Origin: Sphingomonas abaci | Lineage (GTDB): Bacteria; Pseudomonadota; Alphaproteobacteria; Sphingomonadales; Sphingomonadaceae | NCBI RefSeq assembly: GCF_014199625.1 | Contig: NZ_JACHNY010000009.1 | Span: forward strand, 1 to 64,000 | Direction of reading: 5' to 3' | DNA: 64,000 nucleotides | Shown: one piece after another, positions 39,126 through 48,415 of the stretch | Layout of the letters: the number at the start of each line of letters is the position of its first letter | How positions within the stretch are numbered: position 1 is the first letter of the stretch | The notes under the pieces: model-generated | What the model was told of the DNA's origin: nothing | Database searches by the model: none | Seen by the model: only the letters and a program-made list of their open reading frames with translations | Program-made: the position numbers and the translations under genes

Positions 39126-39950
39126 TCAGTCGCGCAGCAGGTCGTTGACGCTGGTCTTGGCGCGGGTCTGCGCATCGACGCGCTTGACGATCACCGCACA
39201 GTAGAGCGCCGGCTTGCCGTCGCCGCCACCCAGCGACCCCGGCACCACGACGCTGTAGGGCGGCACATGGCCGCGGAACACCTCGCCCGTCGCGCGGTCG
39301 ACGATCTTGGTCGACGCGCCCAGATAGACGCCCATCGACAAGACCGCGCCCTCGCCGACGCGCACGCCCTCCGCCACCTCGGCGCGCGCACCGATGAACG
39401 CGCCGTCCTCGATGATGACCGGATCGGCCTGAAGCGGCTCCAGCACGCCGCCGATGCCCGCGCCGCCCGACAGATGGACGTTGCGGCCGATCTGCGCGCA
39501 GCTGCCGACGGTCGCCCAGGTGTCGACCATCGTGCCCTCGCCGACATGCGCGCCGATATTGACGAAGCTCGGCATCAGGATCGCGCTTTTGCCGATGAAC
39601 GCGCCGCGCCGCACGATCGAACCGGGCACCGCGCGGAACCCGGCGGCGCGGAACGCCGCCTCGTCCCAGCCGCTGAACTTGGACGGCACCTTGTCGAACC
39701 AGTGGCCGGCGCCCGGCCCATTGTCGATCAGGCTGTTGTCGTTCAGGCGGAAGGACAGCAGCACCGCCTTCTTCAGCCACTGGTTGACGCGCCAGCCGCC
39801 ATCGCCGTCCGGCTCGGCGACGCGGGCGGTCCCGGCATCGAGCATCGCCAGCGCCTGCTCCACCGCCTCGCGCACCGCGCCGCCCGTGGTGAAGCCCAGC
39901 TCGGCCCGGTTCTCCCAGGCGGCGTCGATGGTCGCGGGAAGATCAGTCAT
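39126..39950 (-). CDS. dapD: 2,3,4,5-tetrahydropyridine-2,6-dicarboxylate N-succinyltransferase
   Basis: The 274-residue enzyme has an N-terminal helical domain ([15 protein letters not shown]). A left-handed parallel beta-helix of hexapeptide repeats follows (about residues 100-230: [43 protein letters not shown]), ending with the characteristic [10 protein letters not shown] tail. It transfers succinyl from succinyl-CoA to tetrahydrodipicolinate in lysine and diaminopimelate synthesis, and is cytosolic. The start overlaps the stop of the upstream HAD gene by 4 bases (ATGA). This coupling is common in alphaproteobacteria, although the HAD enzyme has no known place in the lysine pathway. Confidence 0.97.
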   Translation of the reverse strand: MTDLPATIDAAWENRAELGFTTGGAVREAVEQALAMLDAGTARVAEPDGDGGWRVNQWLKKAVLLSFRLNDNSLIDNGPGAGHWFDKVPSKFSGWDEAAFRAAGFRAVPGSIVRRGAFIGKSAILMPSFVNIGAHVGEGTMVDTWATVGSCAQIGRNVHLSGGAGIGGVLEPLQADPVIIEDGAFIGARAEVAEGVRVGEGAVLSMGVYLGASTKIVDRATGEVFRGHVPPYSVVVPGSLGGGDGKPALYCAVIVKRVDAQTRAKTSVNDLLRD

Positions 39951-40612
39951 TGCGTCTCCAGGATCTGCTCTAGCCACGGCGCGAGCGCGTGGATGTGGAA
40001 ATCGATATAGCTGCGATCGGCGTCGGGCGCCTGTTCGGACCCATTGTCGACCCAGACGGTGGTCATGCCGATCGCCTTGGCCGGCTTCAGGTTGCGCGCC
40101 ATGTCCTCCACGAACAGGCTCTCGGCGGGATCGAGGGCGAAGGCGGCGCACAGGCCCGCATAGGCGTCCGGATGCGGCTTGGGCCGCAGGTCCATCGCAT
40201 GGATGTCGTGCACCGCCTCGAAACTGCCGCCCAGGCCCAGCCGCTCCAGCACCTTGAGCGCATAGGGACGATCGCCATTGGTGAAGACCAGCTTGCGCCC
40301 CGGCAGGCGGGCCAGCGCGGCGACCAGCGGCGCATCCGCCTGCAGCACGTCCATCTCGATATCGTGGACATAGGCGAGGAAGGCGTGGGGATCGACCTGA
40401 TGCTCGGCCATCAGCCCGGCCAGCGTCGTGCCGTGGCCGATGAAATAGGCCTTCTGGATGCGATGCGCCTCGACCAGATCGACCGACAGCAGCTCGGCGA
40501 TGAAGGCGGTCATCCGCCGGTCGATATGCGCGAACAGGTCGGCGCTCGCCGGATAGAGCGTGTTGTCGAGGTCGAAGATCCAGTTGCGGACATGGGAAAG
40601 CCGGTCGATCAT
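39947..40612 (-). CDS. HAD-family hydrolase, pyrimidine 5'-nucleotidase type
   Basis: This 221-residue HAD phosphatase has motif [12 protein letters not shown] at residues 11-21, motif II VFTNGD, the motif III lysine around [10 protein letters not shown] and motif [19 protein letters not shown]. The DLDNTLY form and size match the SDT1/YjjG-like pyrimidine 5'-nucleotidase group, which removes phosphate from UMP/CMP-like compounds or damaged nucleotides. The ATG at 40612 was chosen because motif I follows at the usual distance; an open frame runs further upstream without domain features. It is in an operon with dapD. Confidence 0.88.
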   Translation of the reverse strand: MIDRLSHVRNWIFDLDNTLYPASADLFAHIDRRMTAFIAELLSVDLVEAHRIQKAYFIGHGTTLAGLMAEHQVDPHAFLAYVHDIEMDVLQADAPLVAALARLPGRKLVFTNGDRPYALKVLERLGLGGSFEAVHDIHAMDLRPKPHPDAYAGLCAAFALDPAESLFVEDMARNLKPAKAIGMTTVWVDNGSEQAPDADRSYIDFHIHALAPWLEQILETQ

Positions 40613-40739
40613 CGCGGCGGGTCTGTAGGCAAGCCGCGCGCGTCCGGCAAGCGCCGGGGCCGCCCCGCCCTGCTTGGATCGGGCGCGCAAATGCTGTAGC
40701 GGCGGCGATGTGACGCGAAGGCGCGGGGGCGGTCGGCGT

Positions 40740-43064
40740 ATGAGATTCCATCTGACAGGATCACGCCGCTCGGCCCGCATCGCGGGGACCGGCCTGTCAC
40801 CCGTCCTGTTCCTGATGCTGGCCGCCTGTGGCGGCGGCGGTGGTGGTCCGCTGGTGACGCCCCCCCCGATCGTCACGCCTGCGCCCAGTCCCACGCCAAG
40901 CCCGACGCCCGGCCCGACGCCCTCGCCGACCCCCAGCAGCTCCGACACCGGCGAATATCGCGCGACCGTCGGCGCGGTGTCGATGGACGCGCTCGCCGCC
41001 TATAACAGGGGCGCGACGGGCGCGGGGATCGGCGTCGCAGTCATCGACAGCGGCATCGACACGCGCAGCGACCAGTTCGCCGGGCGAATCGCCGCCAGCT
41101 CGACCTCGGTCGCCGGCAATGACGGCATCGCCGACCAGAACGGCCATGGCACCGCCGTCGCCTTCACCATCGCCGGCCGTCGCGACGGCGTCGGCACCCA
41201 GGGGGTGGCGTTCGATTCGACGCTGATCGTGCTGCGCGCCGACCGGCCGGGCAGCTGTTCCAGCGGCGATGGCGGCGGCAGCGACAGCGGATGCAAATTC
41301 TCGACCGATGCGATCGCGCGCGGCGTCGACACCGCGCGCATGGCGGGGGCGCGGGTCATCAACATCTCCTTGGGCGGATCGGACATGCCGGCCAGCCTGC
41401 AAGGTGCGATCGCCCGCGCCACCGCCGCCGGGATCGTGCTGGTGGTGGCGGCGGGCAATGACGGCGCCGCCAACCCCGACGCGTTCAGCGCCATCGCCAA
41501 CAACAGCGCGGTGGCACGCAACCAGGTCATCATCGCCGGCTGGGTCGATTCGCGCGACCAGATCGCCGAGCGCAGCAACCGGGCCGGCACCAGCGCGGCG
41601 CATTATCTGGGCGCGGTCGGCACGAGCGTGCGCGCGCCCGACCAGAATGGCGTCGACTATCTATGGTCCGGCACCTCCTTCGCCGCGCCGCAGATCGCCG
41701 GCGCGGTGGCGCTCCTCGCCCAGGCCTTTCCCAATCTCAGCGGCGCGCAGATCGTCGAACTGCTCTTCCGCACCGCGCGCGATGCCGGCGCGGCCGGGGT
41801 CGATGGCATCTATGGCCAGGGGGTGCTGGACCTGACCCGCGCCTTCCAGCCGGTCGGCGCCAGTTCGGTGGCGGGCAGCAGCGCCGCCGTATCGCTGACC
41901 GCCAACGGCACGCTGTCCGCGGTGATGGGCGACGCCGCCCAAGCCGGCCTGGGGGCGGTGATCCTGGACGGCTACGGCCGCGCCTTCGCGATCGACCTGT
42001 CACGGACGTTGGCCCAGGCCCGGCCCCAGCCGGCGCTGGCGAGCGCCCTGGGCCTGGGCAGCAGCTCGGTGGCGCTGGCGCGTGGGGAGACCAGCCTGTC
42101 GATGACGCTGTCGGCCGTCGGCCGGGGCGATGCGATCCTGCAACGCAGCGCGCTGACGGCCACCGACGCGTCGCGCGCCCGCGTGCTCGCCGGGCTGGTG
42201 ACGCAGCGCATGGGGTCCGGGCTGAGCGTTGCCCTGGGCTTCGCGCAAGGCGCGCAGGCGGTCGCCACCCGACTGACCGGAATGGGCGAGCCGGGCTTCC
42301 TGGTCGCGGGCGCGACGCTGCCGGGGATCGATGGCGGCGCGCGCCAGAGCGCGGCGGTGCGCCAGCGTCTGGGGTCCTGGGGGCTGACCGGCGCGATCGA
42401 GTCCGGCCGGATGCTGGCGCCGGGCGCGGCGCTGTGGGCGGCGGACGCGCGGGCGGGCCTGGGCGCGTACGACCGCGCGCTGTTCGCGCTCGACCGCCGC
42501 TTCGGCGCGCTGGCGACGATGGTGTCGGCGACCCGGCTGGACGAGGCCGACACGATCCTGGGCGCGCGCCTGGGCCCCGGCCTGGGCGCGACGCGGGCGA
42601 CGAGCTGGTTCGGCGAGGCGAGCGCGCGGGTCGAGGCGGGCGGCGGCTGGTCGTTCGGGGGGCGCTGGCGTCACGGCTGGACGACGGCCGCGGTGCGCGA
42701 CGGCCTGCGCGGCGGCGGTCGCATCCGCACCACCGCCTTCGCCGCCGACCTGGGCAAGGACGGCGTGTTCGGCGGCGATTCGATCGGCCTTCGCATCGCG
42801 CAGCCGTTGCGCGTGGCCGGGGGCGGCGTCGATCTCGCGCTACCCACCGGCTATGACTATGCGAGCGGGGCGGTGACCGACTGGACGGTGCAGCGGCTCA
42901 ACATGGCGCCGCGCGGGCGCGAGCTGGACGTCGAGGCGCGCTATGCCATCGGCCTGGGCGCGGGATGGCTGGAGGCCAATGCCTTCCACCGCCGCGACCC
43001 CGGCCATATCGCCGCGCTGCCCGCCGATCGCGGCGTGGCGCTACGCTACGGCTTCGGCTTCTGA
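40740..43064 (+). CDS. Subtilisin-like (S8) serine protease lipoprotein with autotransporter-like C terminus
   Basis: The 774-residue protein starts with a signal sequence ending in the lipobox LAAC. A glycine run and a Pro/Thr/Ser linker (about residues 30-65) follow, so it is probably a lipoprotein displayed in the envelope. The S8 catalytic triad is visible as D in AVIDSGID (about 102), H in NGHGTAVAF (about 135) and S in [16 protein letters not shown] (about 312). The last ~350 residues have alternating beta composition ([30 protein letters not shown]) and end in GFGF. This resembles an autotransporter-type barrel but is less clear-cut. Such proteases are usually surface-exposed or released. 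Its 3' end overlaps the converging Nudix gene by 19 bases. Confidence 0.87.
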   Translation: MRFHLTGSRRSARIAGTGLSPVLFLMLAACGGGGGGPLVTPPPIVTPAPSPTPSPTPGPTPSPTPSSSDTGEYRATVGAVSMDALAAYNRGATGAGIGVAVIDSGIDTRSDQFAGRIAASSTSVAGNDGIADQNGHGTAVAFTIAGRRDGVGTQGVAFDSTLIVLRADRPGSCSSGDGGGSDSGCKFSTDAIARGVDTARMAGARVINISLGGSDMPASLQGAIARATAAGIVLVVAAGNDGAANPDAFSAIANNSAVARNQVIIAGWVDSRDQIAERSNRAGTSAAHYLGAVGTSVRAPDQNGVDYLWSGTSFAAPQIAGAVALLAQAFPNLSGAQIVELLFRTARDAGAAGVDGIYGQGVLDLTRAFQPVGASSVAGSSAAVSLTANGTLSAVMGDAAQAGLGAVILDGYGRAFAIDLSRTLAQARPQPALASALGLGSSSVALARGETSLSMTLSAVGRGDAILQRSALTATDASRARVLAGLVTQRMGSGLSVALGFAQGAQAVATRLTGMGEPGFLVAGATLPGIDGGARQSAAVRQRLGSWGLTGAIESGRMLAPGAALWAADARAGLGAYDRALFALDRRFGALATMVSATRLDEADTILGARLGPGLGATRATSWFGEASARVEAGGGWSFGGRWRHGWTTAAVRDGLRGGGRIRTTAFAADLGKDGVFGGDSIGLRIAQPLRVAGGGVDLALPTGYDYASGAVTDWTVQRLNMAPRGRELDVEARYAIGLGAGWLEANAFHRRDPGHIAALPADRGVALRYGFGF

Positions 43065-43471
43065 TCCGGGTGACGGCGAGCCAGAGCGGCGACGGCGGTG
43101 CGGGTCGGCGTGGTCAGCGATGACGGCAGCGCGTCGAGCGCGAACCAGCCAATCGCGGCATGTTTACCCGGCTCGCGATTGACCGGCTCGCCCTGGAAGC
43201 GATCGACGAGGTAGACGGGCGAGAGCCAGTGGACGCCCCCCGCGCGGTCGATCTGGTCGACGACGCAGAGCAGCTCGACCGGATCGATCGCGATCCCCAC
43301 TTCCTCGGCGATCTCGCGGCGCACGGCGTCGGCGGCGCGCTCGAACAGGTCGACCTTGCCGCCGGGCAGCCCCCAGCATCCCGCCTCCGGCTGGGTCCGG
43401 CGTTGCACCAGCAGCAGCCGGCCATTGACGACGATCGCGGCGCCGCAACCCAGGCGAGGTTCGCTTTGCAT
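43046..43471 (-). CDS. NUDIX hydrolase
   Basis: This 141-residue protein has a clear Nudix box GGKVDLFERAADAVRREIAEEVGI (about residues 37-60; pattern Gx5Ex7REUxEExGU) in a compact single-domain protein. It should hydrolyse a nucleoside diphosphate linked to another group. The N terminus CGAAIVVNGRLLLVQRRTQPEAGCWGLPGG resembles the MutT/ADP-ribose group, but the substrate is not predictable. The ATG at 43471 is used; a GTG one codon earlier is possible. Its 3' end overlaps tail-to-tail with the protease gene. Confidence 0.9.
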   Translation of the reverse strand: MQSEPRLGCGAAIVVNGRLLLVQRRTQPEAGCWGLPGGKVDLFERAADAVRREIAEEVGIAIDPVELLCVVDQIDRAGGVHWLSPVYLVDRFQGEPVNREPGKHAAIGWFALDALPSSLTTPTRTAVAALARRHPDQKPKP

Positions 43472-43520
43472 CACCCATCCCTGCCGCCGGGGTTGCCGGG
43501 GAGCAAGGCGGAACAGGGAC

Positions 43521-44282
43521 TTATCGCATCATCGCCTTTTTCAGTCGCGTATGCGCCGAGGCCTTGATCTGGCAGATGCGCGCCGCACCGACGCCCAACA
43601 CCTGCCCGATCTCCTCCAGGTTCAGTTCCTCGACATAGTAAAGCTGGATCACCTGCGCCTCGCGCTCGGGCAGGGCGGAAATCGCGGCGATCAGGCGGTT
43701 GCGCGTCTCGCCATCGGCCAGTTGCGCGAAAGCGTCGGGCGAATCGTCCGCGAACCAGGGCAGATCGTCGGCATAGACCTCGTCGATCGAGTCGAACCGC
43801 ACCGCGTCCGCCGTCGCATAGTCGGCGCGCAGCCGTTCGACCGAGACGCCGATCCGCGCCGCCACCGCCGCCTCCTCGGGTGCGCGGCCGGTCGGATCAG
43901 TCAGCGCCGCCACGGCCTGCGCATATTGCCGCCGCCGCTTCATCGCGCCGCGCGTCGTCGTCGCCTGGCGGCGGAGCTCGTCGATCATCGCGCCGCGCAG
44001 CCGCGTCGTGCAATAGTGACGGAAACTGACCAGCCCGCGATCCTCGAAGGTCGCCGCCGCCTCGACCAGCGCGATCAGGCCGACTTGGACCAGATCCTCG
44101 ACATCCACGATCGTCGACATCGACCCGTGGACATGCCAGGCGATGCGGCGGACCAGCGGCAGATGCTCGCGCACCAGCCGGTCGCGATCGTCGCCCGGCC
44201 GCCGCTTGGGCTTGTAGGTCAGCGGCTGGCCGTCAAGCAGCTGGGCGTTGGCGAAGGCCTGGCGCATCGGTTCCGCGCTCAT
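43521..44282 (-). CDS. fliA: Flagellar RNA polymerase sigma factor (sigma-28 type)
   Basis: The 253-residue sigma-70-family protein has a region 2 core (LVREHLPLVRRIAWHVHG, DVEDLVQVGLIALVEAAATFE, FRHYCTTRLRGAMIDELRR), a region 3 segment and a region 4 helix-turn-helix (LPEREAQVIQLYYVEELNLEEIGQVLGVGAARICQIKASAHTRLKK). The length, the RGAMIDELR form and the position right behind flhA identify it as FliA, which directs transcription of late flagellar genes. The start overlaps the flhA stop (ATGA), so it is translated with flhA. It is the last gene of the flagellar operon here. Confidence 0.93.
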   Translation of the reverse strand: MSAEPMRQAFANAQLLDGQPLTYKPKRRPGDDRDRLVREHLPLVRRIAWHVHGSMSTIVDVEDLVQVGLIALVEAAATFEDRGLVSFRHYCTTRLRGAMIDELRRQATTTRGAMKRRRQYAQAVAALTDPTGRAPEEAAVAARIGVSVERLRADYATADAVRFDSIDEVYADDLPWFADDSPDAFAQLADGETRNRLIAAISALPEREAQVIQLYYVEELNLEEIGQVLGVGAARICQIKASAHTRLKKAMMR

Positions 44283-46348
44283 GCCGCGAGCGCCTGCGGC
44301 TGGGGCGCGCCGATGATCGCGACGACCTCGACCGCCTTGTCCTCGGGCACCTCGAAGAAGGACAGGACCGGCGTGTCGGGCAGGCAGCCGCGGATCAGCT
44401 TGCGGATGGCGACGCGGATGGTCGGCTGGACCACCAGCGCAAAGGGCTTGGCCTCGGCGATCAGCGGCTGTGCGGCCTGGGTCAGCGCGTCGACGATGCG
44501 GCGGCCGAGATCGGGTTCGATGACATGGCGGCGGGATGCGTCGGCGCGCATCGCCTGGCCCAGCAAAGCTTCCAAATGTCCCTCCAGCGTCATGACGCGC
44601 AGCGGCTCGCGCACGCCGCAGAGTTTCTGGATGATCAGCGGTCCCAGCGCCGGGCGGATCAACTCGACCAGCTCCTCGGGATCCGCGCTGCGCTGCGCCG
44701 CGCTGGCGATCGCCGAGGCGATGCGGCGGAATTCGCGCAGCGAGATGTTCTCGGCGAGCAGGCCCTTCAGCACCTGGGTCAGCGCGGTCAGCGACACCGG
44801 CTGCGGGCAGAGCGCGGCGACGAGCTGGCCGGCGCGGTCCTTCAGCCCATCGAGCAGCGCCTGCACCTCGTCCGGTCCCAGCAGGTCGGCGGCATGGCTG
44901 CCCAGCACATGGTTCAGGTGCGTCGCCATCACCGTGCCAGGATCGACCACCAGATAACCCGCGCCGGTCGCCGCATCGGCATCGCCCGGGGCGATCCAGG
45001 TGGCGTCCAGCCCGAAGGTCGGGTCCTTGGCCGGCTTGCCCTGAAGGAAGCCCACGGCCTGGCCGGTGTCGAGCGCCAGCATCTCGTCCGGCGACACCTG
45101 GTCCTCGCCGACGACCACGCCGTTGACCAGGATGCGGTAATGATAGGGCGACAGGTTGATGTCGTCGCGCACCCGGCATTGCGGCACGACGAAACCCAGT
45201 TCCTTCGACAACTGGCGCCGCACACCGGTGATCCGACCCATCAGCGGCGCGCCGCGCCGTTCGTCGACCAGCGGCACCAGGCCGTAGCCGATGTCGATAT
45301 GGACCTGCATCCCGTCGGTCACCTCGTCCCAGCCGATCCGCGACGGGTCGACCGGGGCGGCGGCGACCGGCATCGGCGCAGCCACTGGACGACGCTCGAT
45401 CTGGCGCAGCTTCCACGCGGCGAAGCCGGCGATGGCGGCGGCAGGCAGCAGCACCAGATGCGGCATCCCCGGCAGCACGCCGAGCAGCGCCAGGATAGCC
45501 GCCACCGGCGTCCAGGTCCGCGCGCTGCCGAATTGCGAGCCGATCTGGCCAGCAAGGTCCTTTTCCGAGGCGACGCGGGTGACGATCGCGGCGGCGGCGA
45601 TCGACAGCATCAGCGACGGCAGCTGCGCGACCAGCGCATCGCCGATCGCCAGCAGGATGTAATTATGCGCGGCATCGCCGATCGACATGCCGTGGCTGAC
45701 CGGCCCCAGGATCAGGCCGCCGACAACGTTCGCCGCCAGGATCATCAGCGCGGCGATCGCGTCGCCCTTCACGAACTTGGACGAACCGTCCATCGATCCG
45801 TAGAAATCGGCCTCGGTCGCGACCTCGACGCGGCGGGTCTTGGCTTCGTCGGGGGTGATCAGGCCGGCATTGAGATCGGCGTCGATCGCCATCTGCTTGC
45901 CCGGCAGCGCGTCGAGCGTGAAGCGCGCCGACACTTCCGACACGCGGCCCGCGCCCTTGGTCACGACGATCAGGTTGATGATCATCAGGATCGCGAAGAC
46001 GAACAGGCCGACGACATAGTCGCCGCCGATCAGGAAGGTGCCGAACGCCTCGATGACGTGGCCGGCCGCGCCCTCGCCCTCATGGCCATGGACCAGCACG
46101 ATCCGGGTTGAGGCGACGTTGAGGCCGAGCCGGAACAGCGTCGCGAACAGCAGCACGGTCGGGAAGGCGCTGAAATCGAGCGGCTTCTGCGCGTTGAGCG
46201 CGACCATCAGCACCGCCAGGCTGATCGCGATGTTGGCGACGAAGAAGATGTCGAGCAGCGCTGCCGGGATCGGCACCACCATGACCAGGACGAGCAGCAG
46301 GATGGCGAGCGGCAAGGCGCTGCCGCGTGCGGTGGCGAGCAGCTTCAT
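44279..46348 (-). CDS. flhA: Flagellar type III export protein FlhA (intact copy)
   Basis: This 689-residue protein of the FHIPEP family has about eight membrane helices in residues 1-310 and the family signature around RFTLDALPGKQMAIDADLNAGLI (about 145-165). The cytoplasmic export-gate domain is at about 350-689, with GVRRQLSKELGFVVPQCRVRDD and NHVLGSHAADLLGPDEVQALLD. FlhA is the ion-driven gate that passes rod, hook and filament subunits. The ribosome-binding site GGGAGGC lies inside the upstream duplicated tail. Its first 325 codons occur a second time, base for base as far as I checked, at 46590-47565, as part of a tandem duplication. Confidence 0.97.
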   Translation of the reverse strand: MKLLATARGSALPLAILLLVLVMVVPIPAALLDIFFVANIAISLAVLMVALNAQKPLDFSAFPTVLLFATLFRLGLNVASTRIVLVHGHEGEGAAGHVIEAFGTFLIGGDYVVGLFVFAILMIINLIVVTKGAGRVSEVSARFTLDALPGKQMAIDADLNAGLITPDEAKTRRVEVATEADFYGSMDGSSKFVKGDAIAALMILAANVVGGLILGPVSHGMSIGDAAHNYILLAIGDALVAQLPSLMLSIAAAAIVTRVASEKDLAGQIGSQFGSARTWTPVAAILALLGVLPGMPHLVLLPAAAIAGFAAWKLRQIERRPVAAPMPVAAAPVDPSRIGWDEVTDGMQVHIDIGYGLVPLVDERRGAPLMGRITGVRRQLSKELGFVVPQCRVRDDINLSPYHYRILVNGVVVGEDQVSPDEMLALDTGQAVGFLQGKPAKDPTFGLDATWIAPGDADAATGAGYLVVDPGTVMATHLNHVLGSHAADLLGPDEVQALLDGLKDRAGQLVAALCPQPVSLTALTQVLKGLLAENISLREFRRIASAIASAAQRSADPEELVELIRPALGPLIIQKLCGVREPLRVMTLEGHLEALLGQAMRADASRRHVIEPDLGRRIVDALTQAAQPLIAEAKPFALVVQPTIRVAIRKLIRGCLPDTPVLSFFEVPEDKAVEVVAIIGAPQPQALAA

Positions 46349-47565
46349 GTCAGCCTCCCATCCGGGCGAGCATCATATAGGCGAGGCGGGCATGATCGGG
46401 TCGGGGCCGAAGCAGGCTGTCGCCGGCCGCAGCCCCCTTGCCCGTCATCTGCCCCAGCGTCGACCGCGCCCAGGACAGGGCGCTGTCGGCGGTTTCGTTG
46501 GCGCCGGTGACGACAGTGGCGTCGTCGCCCATCGCCAGCGCCTGCGCGGCGAAGGACAGGTTGGCGTTGCGGGTCTCGCCGACGGTGTCTCGGCGCAGCC
46601 ACTGGACGACGCTCGATCTGGCGCAGCTTCCACGCGGCGAAGCCGGCGATGGCGGCGGCAGGCAGCAGCACCAGATGCGGCATCCCCGGCAGCACGCCGA
46701 GCAGCGCCAGGATAGCCGCCACCGGCGTCCAGGTCCGCGCGCTGCCGAATTGCGAGCCGATCTGGCCAGCAAGGTCCTTTTCCGAGGCGACGCGGGTGAC
46801 GATCGCGGCGGCGGCGATCGACAGCATCAGCGACGGCAGCTGCGCGACCAGCGCATCGCCGATCGCCAGCAGGATGTAATTATGCGCGGCATCGCCGATC
46901 GACATGCCGTGGCTGACCGGCCCCAGGATCAGGCCGCCGACAACGTTCGCCGCCAGGATCATCAGCGCGGCGATCGCGTCGCCCTTCACGAACTTGGACG
47001 AACCGTCCATCGATCCGTAGAAATCGGCCTCGGTCGCGACCTCGACGCGGCGGGTCTTGGCTTCGTCGGGGGTGATCAGGCCGGCATTGAGATCGGCGTC
47101 GATCGCCATCTGCTTGCCCGGCAGCGCGTCGAGCGTGAAGCGCGCCGACACTTCCGACACGCGGCCCGCGCCCTTGGTCACGACGATCAGGTTGATGATC
47201 ATCAGGATCGCGAAGACGAACAGGCCGACGACATAGTCGCCGCCGATCAGGAAGGTGCCGAACGCCTCGATGACGTGGCCGGCCGCGCCCTCGCCCTCAT
47301 GGCCATGGACCAGCACGATCCGGGTTGAGGCGACGTTGAGGCCGAGCCGGAACAGCGTCGCGAACAGCAGCACGGTCGGGAAGGCGCTGAAATCGAGCGG
47401 CTTCTGCGCGTTGAGCGCGACCATCAGCACCGCCAGGCTGATCGCGATGTTGGCGACGAAGAAGATGTCGAGCAGCGCTGCCGGGATCGGCACCACCATG
47501 ACCAGGACGAGCAGCAGGATGGCGAGCGGCAAGGCGCTGCCGCGTGCGGTGGCGAGCAGCTTCAT
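46345..47565 (-). pseudogene. Chimeric truncated flhA copy created by tandem duplication
   Basis: The open frame is identical to FlhA for about 325 residues, covering the whole membrane part. At position 46590 it then runs into the SLT-domain gene in the wrong frame, giving an Arg-rich tail of about 80 residues (starting RHRRRDPQ) that has no homology. It ends at the ATG of the intact flhA. It lacks the entire cytoplasmic export-gate domain. It keeps the original flhA start and ribosome-binding site behind the SLT gene, so it could be translated into a dominant-negative membrane fragment. It could also be silent, or an assembly artefact. Confidence 0.85.
46350..46589 (-). pseudogene. Duplicated 3' fragment of the SLT-domain gene
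   Basis: This fragment repeats the last ~80 codons of the SLT-domain gene (from DTVGETRNANLSFAAQAL to LARMGG and the stop). It has no start of its own and is reached only by read-through from the truncated flhA copy in another frame. It supplies the ribosome-binding sequence for the intact flhA. Confidence 0.85.
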
Positions 47566-47566
47566 G

Positions 47567-48415
47567 TCAGCCTCCCATCCGGGCGAGCATCATATAGGCG
47601 AGGCGGGCATGATCGGGTCGGGGCCGAAGCAGGCTGTCGCCGGCCGCAGCCCCCTTGCCCGTCATCTGCCCCAGCGTCGACCGCGCCCAGGACAGGGCGC
47701 TGTCGGCGGTTTCGTTGGCGCCGGTGACGACAGTGGCGTCGTCGCCCATCGCCAGCGCCTGCGCGGCGAAGGACAGGTTGGCGTTGCGGGTCTCGCCGAC
47801 GGTGTCACTGCCGGCGCCGAGCTTGTCGGCGAAACGCTGGTAGATGGCCGACAGCGAACGCGGCCGGCCGCCGTCGTCATAGAAGACGCCGCGATTGGCG
47901 CGCGCCGCGCCGGGGAACAGGCTGGCGGCGCTGGCCTGCGGATCGGCCTGCATCGCCGACAGGAACTTGTTCGCGCCGCCCAGCCCCAGGAAATGCGCCA
48001 TGTACAGGTCGGTGCCGTTGGCGGCGCGGCCCAGGCTGTCCTCCAGCGCCGCCTTGTTGTCGGAGGCATGTTCGGCGGCCATCAGGCTGGCGGCGGCGGG
48101 GTCGTTGCGCAGCGCCAGGATCGCCTGCCGCGTGGCGCCATCGGCGACGCTGTAGCGGCCGCCCGAACGGCCGATCGCATCGGCGGCCCAGCCCAGGCCG
48201 TGCTCCGCGCCATGCTTCTTCACGACGGCCAGCCAGCTCGACTCGATGAACTGGTAGAGGCCGGAGGCGGAGGAGGAGCCGGCACGCGCGGAGGCGTTCA
48301 GGCCGCTCTCGACCTTGGCCTGGCCGAGCAGATAGTCGAAATCGATGCCGGTCGCGTTCGAGGCATAGGCGATCGCCTGCTGGATACGGCCGGACTGGAC
48401 TGGATGGACGCTCAC
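47567..48415 (-). CDS. Flagellar-linked lytic transglycosylase (SLT-domain) protein
   Basis: The 282-residue protein has an SLT/lysozyme-like segment near the N terminus: GIDFDYLLGQAKVESGLN, with the probable catalytic glutamate at residue 36, then SSASGLYQFIESSWLAVVKKHG. A helical C-terminal half follows, with TADSALSWARSTLGQMTG. The start is GTG at 48415; no ATG opens the frame earlier. It would cut peptidoglycan to let the flagellar rod through, by analogy with other SLT proteins in flagellar loci. It is first in the operon, behind a sigma-54 promoter, and flhA follows. The last 80 codons are in the duplicated unit. Confidence 0.85.
   Translation of the reverse strand: MSVHPVQSGRIQQAIAYASNATGIDFDYLLGQAKVESGLNASARAGSSSASGLYQFIESSWLAVVKKHGAEHGLGWAADAIGRSGGRYSVADGATRQAILALRNDPAAASLMAAEHASDNKAALEDSLGRAANGTDLYMAHFLGLGGANKFLSAMQADPQASAASLFPGAARANRGVFYDDGGRPRSLSAIYQRFADKLGAGSDTVGETRNANLSFAAQALAMGDDATVVTGANETADSALSWARSTLGQMTGKGAAAGDSLLRPRPDHARLAYMMLARMGG

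Larger units (their letters stand above)
45373..47806. repeat. 1217-bp exact tandem duplication within flagellar operon
   Basis: Copy one (45373-46589) and copy two (46590-47806) abut directly. Each contains the first ~325 codons of flhA and the last ~80 codons of the SLT-domain gene, offset by 1217 bases throughout. Where I compared them they are identical. At the junction, GACGGTGTC of the SLT gene is joined to TCGGCGCAGCC of flhA without obvious microhomology. Because the unit spans the boundary of two genes, one intact copy of each gene is preserved outside the join. Confidence 0.93.

Noticed and set aside
46345..47565. Second functional flhA
   Set aside because: It lacks the whole cytoplasmic domain and ends in a frameshifted tail, so it was listed as a pseudogene made by duplication.
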